Of a DNA stretch of 64,000 bases, positions 1 through 8,706 are shown in pieces. Both the position numbers and the translations under genes were made by a program. Every line of letters starts with the position of its first letter. Positions within the stretch are counted from its first letter, which is position 1. Source of the stretch: Cellulomonas sp. URHE0023 (lineage in GTDB: Bacteria; Actinomycetota; Actinomycetes; Actinomycetales; Cellulomonadaceae); the NCBI RefSeq assembly GCF_000688475.1, contig NZ_JIAN01000005.1:1488001-1552000 (forward strand), written 5' to 3'. The notes under the pieces were generated by a model. The model worked only from the letters and a program-made list of their open reading frames with translations, was not told the DNA's origin and ran no database searches.

Positions 1-300
1 CTCGACCAGCCGATCATCGACGGCGAGGTGGTCGAGGTGGTCGAGAACGAGCGCCTCGTGCAGACCTGGCGCACGCTCTGGGACGAGGAGGCTCGCGCGG
101 AGGGGTTCCAGCGGCTGACCTACGAGCTGGAGGTCCGCGGCGACAACCTCACGCAGCTGACCCTGACGCACGACGTCACCGGTGCGCCCCGCAGTGCGGC
201 GCTGCTCTCGGGGGACATGCCGCAGTTCGGTGGCGGCTGGCCGCAGATCCTCTCCGACCTGAAGACGCTCCTGGAGACGGGTGCGACGCTCGGGAGCTGA
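1..300 (+). CDS. SRPBCC (AHSA1-like) protein, 5' end outside window
   Basis: The frame is open from base 1, so only the C-terminal 99 residues are seen. The strand order of a TWRTLW strand, acidic turns, and a final GGWPQ helix (ILSDLKTLLETG) is typical of the END of AHSA1/START-like ligand-binding domains. These small helix-grip proteins bind hydrophobic ligands or act as chaperone-like factors. A second SRPBCC protein is encoded at 1812-2528 beside an ArsR gene, a frequent pairing, but the partner of this copy lies off the window. The family call is firm; the ligand is unknown. Confidence 0.75.
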   Translation, partial: LDQPIIDGEVVEVVENERLVQTWRTLWDEEARAEGFQRLTYELEVRGDNLTQLTLTHDVTGAPRSAALLSGDMPQFGGGWPQILSDLKTLLETGATLGS

Positions 301-316
301 ACCGTCCGCAGCGTCC

Positions 317-346
317 GCGGTCGTGGGGCTTCGGCCCTGCGACCGC
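317..346 (+). terminator. Hairpin with TTCG tetraloop after SRPBCC gene
   Basis: A 13-pair stem (including two G-T wobbles) closed by a TTCG loop at 330-333 starts 17 bases after the stop codon at 298-300. No T-tract follows, as is usual for actinobacterial terminators. Confidence 0.6.
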
Positions 347-417
347 GGCCGCGCTTCAGCGCGGGACTCCAGCGCTGAGGGCCGCCTGATCGGTGGGTGG
401 GACACCGACCGATCGGC

Positions 418-448
418 TTGGGGCATCCCGACCGGAGGCACCTAAGAT
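418..448 (+). promoter_or_regulatory. Promoter for a leaderless MFS gene
   Basis: TTGGGG (418-423) and TAAGAT (443-448) are separated by 19 bases. The expected transcription start falls on or next to the GTG at 455. The only purine-rich stretch (GGAGG at 434-438) lies upstream of the presumed transcript start, so the mRNA is probably leaderless. Confidence 0.45.
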
Positions 449-454
449 CCCGCG

Positions 455-1732
455 GTGCCTTCGCTCGCCATGGACCTGACCCCGCTGCGCGTCAGCCCTG
501 CGTTCCGACGGCTCTGGCTGGGACTGACGATCTCGAACCTGGGCGCACAGCTCACCGTGGTCGCGGTCGGGCTCGAGGTCTACCACCTCACGGGGTCGAC
601 GGGGTCGGTCGGCCTGCTCGGGCTGTTCGCGCTCGTGCCGCTGGTGATCTTCGGGCTGTACGGCGGCGCGATCCTGGACCACTACGACCGCCGAACGGTC
701 GCACTCGTGTCCGCGTTCGTCACGTGGTCGGTCACGCTGCTGCTCGCCGCGCAGGCGTGGGCGGGTGTCGAGCAGGTGTGGCTCTTGTTCGTGCTGGTGG
801 CGATCCAGTCAGGGGCCTTCGCGGTCAACGCACCCGCGCGCTCGGCGATCATCCCGCGGCTGCTCGACGCCAGGCTGATGCCGGCCGCGAACGCGCTGCA
901 GACGCTTGGCAACAGCATCTCGTTCACCGTCGGACCCCTGCTGGGGGCGGTGCTCGTCGCAACCTCCTCCTTCGCGAGCGCGTATGCCGTCGACGCCGCC
1001 CTGTTCACGGCCGCGCTGGTCGCGGTGTTCCGGCTGCCAGCGCAGCCGCCGCTGACGGCCGGTAGGGGCCGGGTCGGCATCAGCTCGGTGGTCGACGGGC
1101 TGCGCTACCTCGGCACCCAGAAGAACGTGCGGATGACGTTCGCCGTGGACCTGGTCGCGATGCTGACCTCGTCTCCGCGCGTGCTGTTCCCCGCGGTCGG
1201 GCTGGTCTACCTCGGTGGGGGCGCGACGACCACCGGGGTCATGACCGCCGCGGCGGCCGCCGGCGTGATGCTCGCGGCGCTGCTGTCCGGGCCGATCACG
1301 CGCATCCGCTGGCAGGGCCGGATCATCAGCGTGGCCATCGTGATCTGGGGTCTGGCCATCGCGGGCTTCGGCGTCGTGCTGGTGGCCAGCGGCGGGACCC
1401 ACCCGTCGCATGTCCTGTGGCTCGCGACCGCACTCGCCGTCCTCACGCTCGTCGTCGCGGGCGGCGCCGACGCCATCAGCGCGGTGTTCCGTCAGACGAT
1501 CCTGCAGACCGCCACGCCCGACGACATGCGGGGCCGGCTGCAGGGCGTGTTCATCGTGGTCGTCGCGGGCGGTCCGCGCCTCGGTGAGGCGATGCTCGGG
1601 GGCGCGGCCGCGCACATCGGGGAGGGGTGGGCCGCGGTGATCGGGGGGTCGCTGTGCGTCCTGCTCCTGATCCTGCTGGTCCGCTCGCAACGCTCGTTCT
1701 GGGACTACGACGCTCTCCACCCGGTCCCGTGA
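455..1732 (+). CDS. MFS transporter, drug/siderophore exporter type
   Basis: A 425-residue multi-pass membrane protein of usual MFS length (about 12 helices). The loop after helix 2 holds the MFS signature as GAILDHYDRRTVAL (about residues 69-82), and there is a second cytosolic loop near residue 210. The N-terminal PAFRRLWLGLTISNLG segment resembles the EntS-like exporter branch, which expels siderophores or drugs using the proton gradient. The GTG at 455 is chosen because a TAAGAT -10 box lies 6 bases before it; ATG at 470 is an in-frame alternative. It stands alone between a terminator and convergent genes. The substrate cannot be read from sequence. Confidence 0.8.
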   Translation: MPSLAMDLTPLRVSPAFRRLWLGLTISNLGAQLTVVAVGLEVYHLTGSTGSVGLLGLFALVPLVIFGLYGGAILDHYDRRTVALVSAFVTWSVTLLLAAQAWAGVEQVWLLFVLVAIQSGAFAVNAPARSAIIPRLLDARLMPAANALQTLGNSISFTVGPLLGAVLVATSSFASAYAVDAALFTAALVAVFRLPAQPPLTAGRGRVGISSVVDGLRYLGTQKNVRMTFAVDLVAMLTSSPRVLFPAVGLVYLGGGATTTGVMTAAAAAGVMLAALLSGPITRIRWQGRIISVAIVIWGLAIAGFGVVLVASGGTHPSHVLWLATALAVLTLVVAGGADAISAVFRQTILQTATPDDMRGRLQGVFIVVVAGGPRLGEAMLGGAAAHIGEGWAAVIGGSLCVLLLILLVRSQRSFWDYDALHPVP

Positions 1733-1811
1733 GCCGGATCTCGACGCTCCGCGCGGGATCGACCCGACGGTGCGATGCGCACCGAAGGGCCGACCCCGAG
1801 AGGAGCTCGGC

Positions 1812-2528
1812 TCAGGCGTAGACCTTCGCCACCCACTCCTGCCAGTCGGCCGTTGTCGTCTCGGAGGGCGCCGCGTCGGTCGCGAAGTCGTGGACCGCGA
1901 TGCCGACAGGTGCGCCGTAGGCATTGCGGCCGAAGAACCGGATGAGCGCGGTGTCCGTTCTCAGGCCGAGGAAGTTCGGCTCGGCATAGTCGACGACGAC
2001 CGCCGAGTCGCCACCGGGAAGGCTGACCGTCGCCTCGGTGCCGACGGCCGCCTCGTCCGGCAGGCCGAGCGCCGAGCGCAGCGTGGTGAACCCGCCGGGA
2101 GTGTTCGAGGCGGCAGGGGCGTCCGTCGAGGAGTAGGTGACGGGACGCCGCGAGAAGTGCGTGAGGTACGAGCGCAACGTGGCCAGGTAGAAGTCCGTGT
2201 GGGCGCCTGCGCCGTCGTACTGGTTGTCCCAGTCGTCGACGAAGACGCCGGAGTGCACGTACCGCAGGTGGGTGCGACCGTCCGGGAGCGGCGTCAGCAC
2301 CTCCTCCACCTGGTTGAACCAGCCGTCCGGCCCGTCGTTTCGGCCCACGAGGTGGTGGGGCGGGTCCCAGGCGGCGACGACCCCGTCGAAGGGGGCCTTG
2401 CCGCCGGTGCGGGGCTCGTACTCCATCGGCCAGAGCCAGCCGCCGATGCCGGTGGTCAGGGCATCCCAGACCTCCTCCGGTGAGGCGTCGATGTCGTGCT
2501 CGCGGACGATCTCGAAGTCGCGGGACAT
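1812..2528 (-). CDS. SRPBCC/AHSA1 domain protein, ArsR-linked
   Basis: A 238-residue protein opening with the classic AHSA1 pattern (IVREHDIDASPEEVWDALT at about residues 6-24) and a later GxGGWLWPMEYEP strand. The fold is a helix-grip ligand-binding domain. It is longer than the usual 150-residue member and has an extra C-terminal part (after about residue 150) that ends WQEWVAKVYA. Its ATG is one base from the stop of the ArsR-like gene, and a GAGAAGGAG ribosome site lies inside that gene's end, so the two are translationally coupled. ArsR-AHSA1 pairs are common in actinobacteria, and the AHSA1 partner is usually the regulated product. Function unknown. Confidence 0.8.
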   Translation of the reverse strand: MSRDFEIVREHDIDASPEEVWDALTTGIGGWLWPMEYEPRTGGKAPFDGVVAAWDPPHHLVGRNDGPDGWFNQVEEVLTPLPDGRTHLRYVHSGVFVDDWDNQYDGAGAHTDFYLATLRSYLTHFSRRPVTYSSTDAPAASNTPGGFTTLRSALGLPDEAAVGTEATVSLPGGDSAVVVDYAEPNFLGLRTDTALIRFFGRNAYGAPVGIAVHDFATDAAPSETTTADWQEWVAKVYA

Positions 2529-2529
2529 G

Positions 2530-3180
2530 TCAGTTCTCCTTCTCGTTGGTCTCGATTGCTTGCCTGGAGGTGTCTGTGGACGGGGGCAGCCCGTCGCCCG
2601 TGGGCTTGAGGGCGGGGTGCAGCGCGACGACCAGCCGGTGCTCGCGACCGCCGGGTGCTGCGGGGTCGTCGTACTTCTCGACGAGGTCGCCGAGCGCGAC
2701 GGACAGCTCGTCGGCGAACGACGCGCGCGAGGCCGCTGACGAGAAGCGGACCGTGCCGTCGACCGCGTACGTGGCGAGCCGCTGGCCCGCCTGCTGGGCG
2801 CCGGCGAGCATCGTGCCGACCTCGTGCACCAGCCGTGCGCCGAGCGCGAGCATCCACTGTGCGGACAGCTGGTCGCGGAGGCGTTCGGGGTCGGGCGCGA
2901 CGGCGGGCAGTGCGACCGGTGAGATCACGTACGAGGCGGCCGTCGCCTGCAGCACGCGCTCCTTCATGTTGCCCTTGTGGCGCTCCTCGACCAGCACGAC
3001 CAGTCCGTGCTTCTCGAGGGTGCGCAGGTGGTAGTTCGTCTGCTGGCGGGACAGTCCGAGCGGTCCGGCGAGCGAGGTCGCGGATCCGGGGGTGCTGAGT
3101 GCGGCCAGGATGCGCGCGCGGTTGGGGTCCAGTGCGACCTCCGCGACGGCGGCATCTTCGATGACGGTGACGTCCAACAT
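2530..3180 (-). CDS. ArsR-family winged-helix regulator
   Basis: A 216-residue regulator. Residues 18-75 form a winged helix (NRARILAALSTPGSATSLA, then a recognition helix around LSRQQTNYHLRTLEKHGLV), and a longer effector region follows. The start is the ATG at 3180; the frame stays open far upstream but that extension overlaps the MFS gene and has no family similarity. There is no cysteine metal site of the classic ArsR kind, so it probably senses something other than metals. It is co-directional with the MFS gene upstream and coupled to the SRPBCC gene downstream. The inverted repeat at 3194-3235 is a plausible operator. Confidence 0.82.
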   Translation of the reverse strand: MLDVTVIEDAAVAEVALDPNRARILAALSTPGSATSLAGPLGLSRQQTNYHLRTLEKHGLVVLVEERHKGNMKERVLQATAASYVISPVALPAVAPDPERLRDQLSAQWMLALGARLVHEVGTMLAGAQQAGQRLATYAVDGTVRFSSAASRASFADELSVALGDLVEKYDDPAAPGGREHRLVVALHPALKPTGDGLPPSTDTSRQAIETNEKEN

Positions 3181-3193
3181 GTCTCCACCGTCG

Positions 3194-3235
3194 CACCGAA
3201 AGAAACTGGTGTCAAGAAAGAAAGTCTTTTCGGTG
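3194..3235. promoter_or_regulatory. Inverted repeat upstream of ArsR gene (candidate operator)
   Basis: CACCGAAA (3194-3201) and TTTCGGTG (3228-3235) are perfect 8-bp arms 26 bases apart. The spacer is AT-rich against a GC-rich background and holds AAAGAAA-type runs. On the minus strand a TTGACA (3209-3214) lies between the arms, so the repeat brackets a possible -35 for the ArsR-SRPBCC pair. Confidence 0.45.
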
Positions 3236-3239
3236 AGCG

Positions 3240-4544
3240 TTAGCGCGAGCGAGGCTTCGAGGGGTCCACCGACTCCGCGATCTCGCAGGCGGCGACCGCG
3301 GCGCCGCCGGTCGACGACGGGGAGCCCGGTTCGACCGCGTCGTGCACGTGCTCGGAGGCGTCGCCACGCAGCGTCCGCAGCGCGGCCAGCGTCGCGATGA
3401 CCGCCAGCACGGCCGCGACCACGACGACGAGGAACCCGGCGTGCGAGCCGGCAGCGTCGATGCGTGCACCCGCGATGGACGACCCGATCGACACTCCGAC
3501 GCCCAGCGACGTCCCGACCCAGGTCAGCCCCTCGGTCAGTCGCGCCCGAGGCACCAGCTCCTGCACCAGGCCGTTGCCGTTGATGAGGGTCGGCGCGATC
3601 GTGAAGCCGACCACGAACATCACCGCAGCCAGCGCGACGAGCGACTGCACGAAGAAGAAGGCGCAGACGCCCACGGCGAGGAGCACCATCCCGTTGGCGA
3701 ACCGCAGGTAAAGAGGCCGCTTCCACTGGCGGGTGCCGTACAGCAGCCCGGAGATCAGCGAGCCGAGGGCGAAGACCGCCAGGATCACGCCGGCCAGACC
3801 CTTCGAGCCGGACTCGTCGGCATAGGCGACCGTGGACACGTCCGTGGCGCCGAAGATCGTGCCCATCGCCACGAACACGATGGCGAGCACTGCCATGCCG
3901 GGGTTGGCCAGCACCGACCCCCGTGGACGTGGCGAGCCGACGGGCGCGGACGGCGGCTCGGTCGACCGCAGGGACAGGAACCAGTAGCCGCCCGCGATCA
4001 TCGCGACCAGGGGCACGACCAGTCCCGCGGTGGGTGCGACGCCCGTCGCCAGAACCGTCGCGAGGACGGGGCCCACGACGAACACGAGCTCGTCGAGCGC
4101 GGATTCCAGCGAGTACGCGGTGTGCGTCCGGTGCGGGTCCTCGCCTAGCAGGGCGGTCCACCGGGCGCGGACGAGCGACCCGAACGACCCGATGGCCGCA
4201 CCCGTGATGACCGCGCCGACGAACAGGAACGCGGAGGGCGCCTCGAGCAGCGCGGCCACGATGAGCCCCACGAGGCCGAACGCGGCGGTCGCGACGGCCG
4301 GGCTCATGATCCGGGCCTGCCCGTGCCGGTCGATGAGCCGCGCCAGCTGCGGCGAGCAGACCGCCTGCGACACCACGTAGACGGCGGAGACCGCCCCGGC
4401 GAGCCCGTAGGACCCGTACAGCGAGGAGACCATGAGCACGATCCCGATGCCCACCATCGACATGGGCAGCCGCGCGAGCACGCCGGATGCGGAGAATGCG
4501 AGCGCCCCGGGTCGCGTGAGGATGTCGCGGTAGGGCGAGAGCAT
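3240..4544 (-). CDS. MFS transporter
   Basis: A 434-residue, roughly 12-helix MFS protein with charged inter-helix motif LARLIDRHGQARIM at about residues 67-80 and a second half beginning near residue 215. It resembles the YceL/'MFS_1' group with no assigned substrate. The stop lies 59 bases before the ArsR start on the same strand, so the exporter may belong to the regulon. The start at 4544 is preceded, six bases upstream, by CACACT, a weak -10 that would give a leaderless message; the GNAT gene diverges from the same short region. Confidence 0.82.
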   Translation of the reverse strand: MLSPYRDILTRPGALAFSASGVLARLPMSMVGIGIVLMVSSLYGSYGLAGAVSAVYVVSQAVCSPQLARLIDRHGQARIMSPAVATAAFGLVGLIVAALLEAPSAFLFVGAVITGAAIGSFGSLVRARWTALLGEDPHRTHTAYSLESALDELVFVVGPVLATVLATGVAPTAGLVVPLVAMIAGGYWFLSLRSTEPPSAPVGSPRPRGSVLANPGMAVLAIVFVAMGTIFGATDVSTVAYADESGSKGLAGVILAVFALGSLISGLLYGTRQWKRPLYLRFANGMVLLAVGVCAFFFVQSLVALAAVMFVVGFTIAPTLINGNGLVQELVPRARLTEGLTWVGTSLGVGVSIGSSIAGARIDAAGSHAGFLVVVVAAVLAVIATLAALRTLRGDASEHVHDAVEPGSPSSTGGAAVAACEIAESVDPSKPRSR

Positions 4545-4602
4545 GTGGTCAGTGTGGCACCGGGGCTATCGCGGGGCGCGCCCGATGCCCCACCATCGGG
4601 TC

Positions 4603-4899
4603 ATGACGGATGTGCAGGTCAGGGATGCCCCCGGTGACCACCGCTTCGAGGCCGTGTCACCCGAGGGCGTCGTCGTCGCGTTCTCGATGTACGACGTGGT
4701 CGGCACGACGGTCGTGTTCACGCATACCGAGGTCGACCCGCGGTTCGAGGGTCAGGGTGTCGCGAGCACCCTGGTGAAGTCCGCCCTCGACGCGGTGCGC
4801 GCGAGCGGCCAGGACGTCGTGGCGTACTGCCCCTACGTCAAGGCGTGGCTTGCCAGGCACCCGGACTACCAGGACCTGGTCAGGGCCGCCACGAGCTGA
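4603..4899 (+). CDS. Small GNAT-fold N-acetyltransferase (YidJ/NATD1-like)
   Basis: A 98-residue single-domain protein of COG2388-type size. It contains the acetyl-CoA loop as FEGQGVASTLVKSAL (about residues 46-60) and the family's YCPYVKAWLARHPDY C-terminal motif. These minimal GNAT proteins bind acetyl-CoA; their acceptors are mostly unknown. ATG 4603 is chosen: CACCAT lies six bases upstream and the N-terminus MTDVQVRDAP matches the family. The in-frame extension to 4543 crosses the promoter region and was dropped. Confidence 0.85.
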   Translation: MTDVQVRDAPGDHRFEAVSPEGVVVAFSMYDVVGTTVVFTHTEVDPRFEGQGVASTLVKSALDAVRASGQDVVAYCPYVKAWLARHPDYQDLVRAATS

Positions 4900-4934
4900 C
4901 GGAAGCGAGCTCGGGAGCCCGCCTGGTCAGGGAG

Positions 4935-6608
4935 CTAGCCGCCCAGGGCTGCCGAGACCACGTCCTTCGCCTCGGACTGCACCTGCGCCAGGTGCTCGGC
5001 GGAGATGAACGACTCCGCATAGATCTTGTACACGTCCTCGGTCCCGGACGGCCGGGCGGCGAACCACGCGTTCTCCGTGGTCACCTTCAGGCCGCCGATC
5101 GACGCGCCGTTGCCGGGCGCCTCGGTCAGCCGTGCCGTGATCTCCTCGCCTGCGAGCGTCGTCGCAGTGACCTGCTCGGGCGTGAGCTTCGCGAGCGTCG
5201 CCTTCTCCTCGCGCGACGCGGCTGCGTCGACGCGGGCGTACCAGGACTCGCCGAACTCCGCGACGAGGTCCCGGTGGTGGGCGGACGGCGACTTGCCGGT
5301 GGTTGCCAGGATCTCCGACGCCAGCAAGGCCGGCAGCATCCCGTCCTTGTCGGTGGTCCACACGGAGCCGTCCTTCCGCAGGAACGACGCTCCGGCCGAC
5401 TCCTCGCCGCCGAACCCGACCGACCCGTCGACGAGCCCGGGCACGAACCACTTGAACCCGACGGGAACCTCCAGCAGCCGCGCGCCGAGCCTGGCGGCCA
5501 CCCGGTCGATCAGGCTCGAGGAGACGAGCGTCTTGCCGATCGCGGTCCCCGCGCGCCAGCCCGGCCGCGCTCCGCCGTACAGGTAGGAGATCGCGACCGC
5601 GAGGTAGTGGTTCGGGTTCATCAGGCCGTCGGGTGTGACGATCCCGTGCCGGTCGGAGTCCGCGTCGTTGCCGGTCGCGATGTCGAACGGCGGCGGGTCG
5701 CCGGCCATGCGCTCGACGAGCGACGCCATGGCGTACGGCGACGAGCAGTCCATGCGGATCTTGCCGTCCCAGTCGAGCGTCATGAACGCCCACCGCGGGT
5801 CGACCGACGGGTTCACCACGGTCAGGTCGAGGCTGTAGTGCTCGCCGATCGCACCCCAGTACTCCACGGACGCGCCACCGAGCGGGTCGGCGCCGATCCG
5901 CACGCCGCCCACCCGGATCGCCTCGAGGTCGATGACGTTGGCCAGGTCGGCCACGTAGGAGGACAGGAAGTCGTGCCGCAGGGTCGTGTCCGCGGCGAGC
6001 GCCTCGCTGATCGAGACCCGCCGCACGTTGCGGAAACCGGACCGCAGGATCTCGTTGGCGCGGTCCGCGATCCAGCCCGTGGCATCGGAACCTGCAGGGC
6101 CACCGTCCGGCGGGTTGTACTTGAAGCCACCGTCGCGGGGCGGGTTGTGCGACGGGGTCACGACGATGCCGTCCGCGAGCCCCGGGCCCTGGGTCCGCAC
6201 GCCCTCCGACGTACCGGCACCGTTGTGCCGCAGGATCGCGTGAGAGACGGCGGGGGTCGGCGTGAACGAGTCTCGGGCGTCGATGTGCACCTCGACGCCC
6301 GCCGCCGCGAGCACCTCGAGCGCCGACGTCCACGCGGGCTCGGACAGCGCATGCGTGTCACGGCCGATGAAGAGGGGACCGTCGGTGCCCTGGCTGCGTC
6401 GGTACTCGACGATCGCCGCGGTGATGGCGACGATGTGCGCCTCGTTGAACGCGGTGTCCAGGGCCGAGCCGCGGTGGCCGCTCGTGCCGAAGACGACGCG
6501 CTGCGCCGGATCGTCCAGGTCGGGCTCTCGGTCGTAGTACGCCGCGCCGAGCGCGTCCAGGTCAACGAGGTCGGACGGCTGGGCGAGTGTTCCGGCACGC
6601 GGGTCCAT
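4935..6608 (-). CDS. pgm: Phosphoglucomutase, alpha-D-glucose-specific
   Basis: A 557-residue cytoplasmic enzyme interconverting glucose 1-phosphate and glucose 6-phosphate, linking glycogen/sugar-nucleotide metabolism to glycolysis. Visible landmarks are TSGHRGSA near residue 42, the phosphoserine loop [12 protein letters not shown] near 146-157, and the metal loop [10 protein letters not shown] near 312-321. The length matches the Pgm family (about 545-560). ATG 6608 is chosen because GGGGGAGG sits 8-9 bases upstream and family proteins start here; the frame is open further upstream but that part overlaps the divergent DUF5926 gene. Single gene with no visible operon partner. Confidence 0.95.
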   Translation of the reverse strand: MDPRAGTLAQPSDLVDLDALGAAYYDREPDLDDPAQRVVFGTSGHRGSALDTAFNEAHIVAITAAIVEYRRSQGTDGPLFIGRDTHALSEPAWTSALEVLAAAGVEVHIDARDSFTPTPAVSHAILRHNGAGTSEGVRTQGPGLADGIVVTPSHNPPRDGGFKYNPPDGGPAGSDATGWIADRANEILRSGFRNVRRVSISEALAADTTLRHDFLSSYVADLANVIDLEAIRVGGVRIGADPLGGASVEYWGAIGEHYSLDLTVVNPSVDPRWAFMTLDWDGKIRMDCSSPYAMASLVERMAGDPPPFDIATGNDADSDRHGIVTPDGLMNPNHYLAVAISYLYGGARPGWRAGTAIGKTLVSSSLIDRVAARLGARLLEVPVGFKWFVPGLVDGSVGFGGEESAGASFLRKDGSVWTTDKDGMLPALLASEILATTGKSPSAHHRDLVAEFGESWYARVDAAASREEKATLAKLTPEQVTATTLAGEEITARLTEAPGNGASIGGLKVTTENAWFAARPSGTEDVYKIYAESFISAEHLAQVQSEAKDVVSAALGG

Positions 6609-6696
6609 GCGTCGATCCTCCCCCACCTCGCGTGAGCACGCACCCCCCGACCTGCAGATACATCGAGCGCCCACGGTGCCCGGTAGCCTGGTGGGC

Positions 6697-7521
6697 ATGG
6701 CCAAGAACACGTCCGACTTCGTGCTGCGTCCGTTCGAGGGTCTTCCCAGCGAGCCCGACTGGGTCGCTCTCAAGGAGCTCGTCCCCGCGGCGACCGCGAC
6801 GGCGCGGACGACGAAGGAGTTCGGCGCGGTCGACGTGCTGGTCACCACGGTGCTGCCGACGAGCTGGCCGGCCCTGCACCGCGCGGACGGCACGATCCTG
6901 CTGGCCCTGCAGACCACGAGCAGCTCGGGCGACACGAGCCGTGACCTCGCGCACGCCCTTCTCGAGGCCATCGACTCCGAGCCAGGCACCGCCGTCGAGA
7001 CGATCGGCCTCCCGGAGCCCGGCCCGCGTCTCCAGGACGTGCTGGACCTGTCCGTGCCCTTCGTCGTGACCATCGAGGAGTCCTTCGGCTACTGGCTGGA
7101 CCCCGAGACGGAGCGCACGCCTGACCTGGTCGCGGCGATCGAGGAGGCCGATGCCGGGATCATCGACACGCGCAAGCTCGACGCCGCCGACGCCGCGTAC
7201 TGGTGCCGGATGGGCGCCCGCGAGTTCCTGCGCTGGGCCCAGCCGCTCGAGGAGCAGGTGGTCCTGGACGGGCTGTCCCGCCTGCACGGCGCGCGTCAGT
7301 CCGGCTTCGAGGGCGCGAAGTTCGTCGGCTACTTCCGGTCCAGCGGGCTGGTCGTGCCCGTCTGGGAGCTGGCCAGGGGCTCCGAGGCCGAGGACATCGA
7401 GGCGCCGCTCGCCGCGTTCAAGGACGCGTTCCTCGCCGCGATCGCGGACACCTCGCCGCTGGACGCCAACGCCCGGCGCGCCCGCGCCGGACTCGTCGCC
7501 CGCCAGGTCACCCTCCGCTGA
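6697..7521 (+). CDS. DUF5926 family protein
   Basis: A 274-residue soluble protein matching from memory the actinobacterial DUF5926 family (conserved [15 protein letters not shown] start, internal [25 protein letters not shown]). No catalytic motif is evident and its function is not known. It is usually found, as here, directly before a family 2 glycosyltransferase. A TAGCCT hexamer at 6684-6689 ends seven bases before ATG 6697, with no ribosome site, suggesting a leaderless transcript. Confidence 0.8.
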   Translation: MAKNTSDFVLRPFEGLPSEPDWVALKELVPAATATARTTKEFGAVDVLVTTVLPTSWPALHRADGTILLALQTTSSSGDTSRDLAHALLEAIDSEPGTAVETIGLPEPGPRLQDVLDLSVPFVVTIEESFGYWLDPETERTPDLVAAIEEADAGIIDTRKLDAADAAYWCRMGAREFLRWAQPLEEQVVLDGLSRLHGARQSGFEGAKFVGYFRSSGLVVPVWELARGSEAEDIEAPLAAFKDAFLAAIADTSPLDANARRARAGLVARQVTLR

Positions 7522-7596
7522 CACCACCGGGTGAACGGGGCCGCACAGGGCCTCCGAGGCGGATTCCGGTGAGCGAGGATCGATAGGGTGAGTCGT

Positions 7597-8679
7597 GTGA
7601 CACGCAAGGGCGGAAGGGCCGCCACCTCGAAGGCGGAAGCCGCTGTGCGGGCCGGGTCGAGCGACGAGGCCGCGGACGAACCAGCCGCCACCTCAAAGGC
7701 GGAAGCCGCTGTGCGGGCCGGGTCGAGCGACGAGGCCGCGGACGAACCAGCCGCCACCTCGAAGGCGGAAGCCGCTGTTGCGACGGGTTCGACCGACGAG
7801 GCGACGGACGAACCAGCCGATGGCTCCTCAGACCCCGCGACCGTGGCTCCGGCACCTGCGCCGGTCGTGAGCGAAGCCCGCAAGGCCGCGACGGACGCGC
7901 GCAAGGCGGCCGCGCACAAGGCCCGTCAGCGCGTGGCCGTCATCATCCCGGCGAAGGACGAGTCCCGACGGATCGCTGCGACGGTGCGCTCGGCGCGCGC
8001 GATCCCGCATGTGGACCTGGTTCTCGTCGTCGACGACGGCTCCGAGGACGACACGCAGCACGTCGCCCGGGAGGCCGGTGCGGTCGTCGTCCGGCACTCG
8101 CACAACCGAGGCAAGGCGGCGGCGATGGAGACGGGTGCGGCAGTGGTCGCGATGCGCGACGCGCCGGACCGCCAGCCGCGGATCCTGCTGTTCATCGACG
8201 GCGACCTCGGTGAGACGGCCGTGAACACCGCCCCGCTGGTACCGCCCGTCTTCGAGGGTCACGCGGACCTGGCCATCGCGTTGCTCCCGCCCCAGCCCGG
8301 GGCCGGTGGACGCGGCGTCGTGGTGGGCGCTGCACGTCGGGCGATCGCATCGATGACCGGCTGGACCCCGACGCAGCCGTTGTCGGGCATGCGCTGCCTG
8401 ACGCGCGCCGCCTTCGAGGCTGCGACGCCGTTGGCCCGCGGGTGGGGTGTCGAGACAGGCATGACGATCGACCTGCTGCGCGCGGGCTTCCGGGTGATCG
8501 AGGTGCCGTGCGAGCTGCGCCACCGGCCGTCGGGCAGCGACCTCAAGGGTCAGATGCACCGTGCCGCGCAGTACCGCGACGTCCAGCTGGCGGTCAGCGC
8601 CCGGCGGGTCCGGCGCGCAGCCGGCGCCGTGAAGCGCACGGTCACGCCGAGCACGGGCCAGCCGCAGACGCACCGGTAG
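7597..8679 (+). CDS. Family 2 glycosyltransferase with repeat-built N-terminus
   Basis: A 360-residue GT-A enzyme. Residues 1-105 are a low-complexity Ala/Glu/Ser region containing three 22-residue repeats. The catalytic part begins at VAVIIPAKDESRRI (about 109), with nucleotide loop VVDDGSEDDT and the DxD-type metal motif FIDGDLGE. It resembles glucosyl-3-phosphoglycerate/dolichyl-phosphate sugar transferases (DPM-like) but lacks membrane helices. GTG 7597 is chosen over the in-frame GTG 7588 because TAGGGT at 7584-7589 would be the -10 box, placing transcription start at 7597. Acceptor unknown; it may act in cell-envelope polysaccharide synthesis. Confidence 0.82.
   Translation: MTRKGGRAATSKAEAAVRAGSSDEAADEPAATSKAEAAVRAGSSDEAADEPAATSKAEAAVATGSTDEATDEPADGSSDPATVAPAPAPVVSEARKAATDARKAAAHKARQRVAVIIPAKDESRRIAATVRSARAIPHVDLVLVVDDGSEDDTQHVAREAGAVVVRHSHNRGKAAAMETGAAVVAMRDAPDRQPRILLFIDGDLGETAVNTAPLVPPVFEGHADLAIALLPPQPGAGGRGVVVGAARRAIASMTGWTPTQPLSGMRCLTRAAFEAATPLARGWGVETGMTIDLLRAGFRVIEVPCELRHRPSGSDLKGQMHRAAQYRDVQLAVSARRVRRAAGAVKRTVTPSTGQPQTHR
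7621..7818 (+). repeat. Three tandem 66-bp coding repeats
   Basis: Units start at 7621, 7687 and 7753. The first two differ by one base (TCG/TCA); the third diverges in its middle. In frame they encode ATSKAEAAVRAGSSDEAADE plus PA, a flexible acidic/alanine linker at the N-terminus of the glycosyltransferase. Near identity indicates a recent duplication. Confidence 0.95.
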
Positions 8680-8706
8680 GCCGCCCGCGGGCGAACCGCG
8701 GCGGCG

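Noticed and set aside
3181..4161. Extending the ArsR-like gene upstream to 4161
   Set aside because: The extension overlaps the MFS gene out of frame and is Arg-rich; the winged-helix protein is complete from 3180.
6609..7073. Extending pgm upstream to 7073
   Set aside because: It crosses the DUF5926 gene on the other strand; a strong ribosome site and family start support 6608.
7621..7818. CRISPR-like array
   Set aside because: The repeats are contiguous, in frame and coding; there are no spacers.
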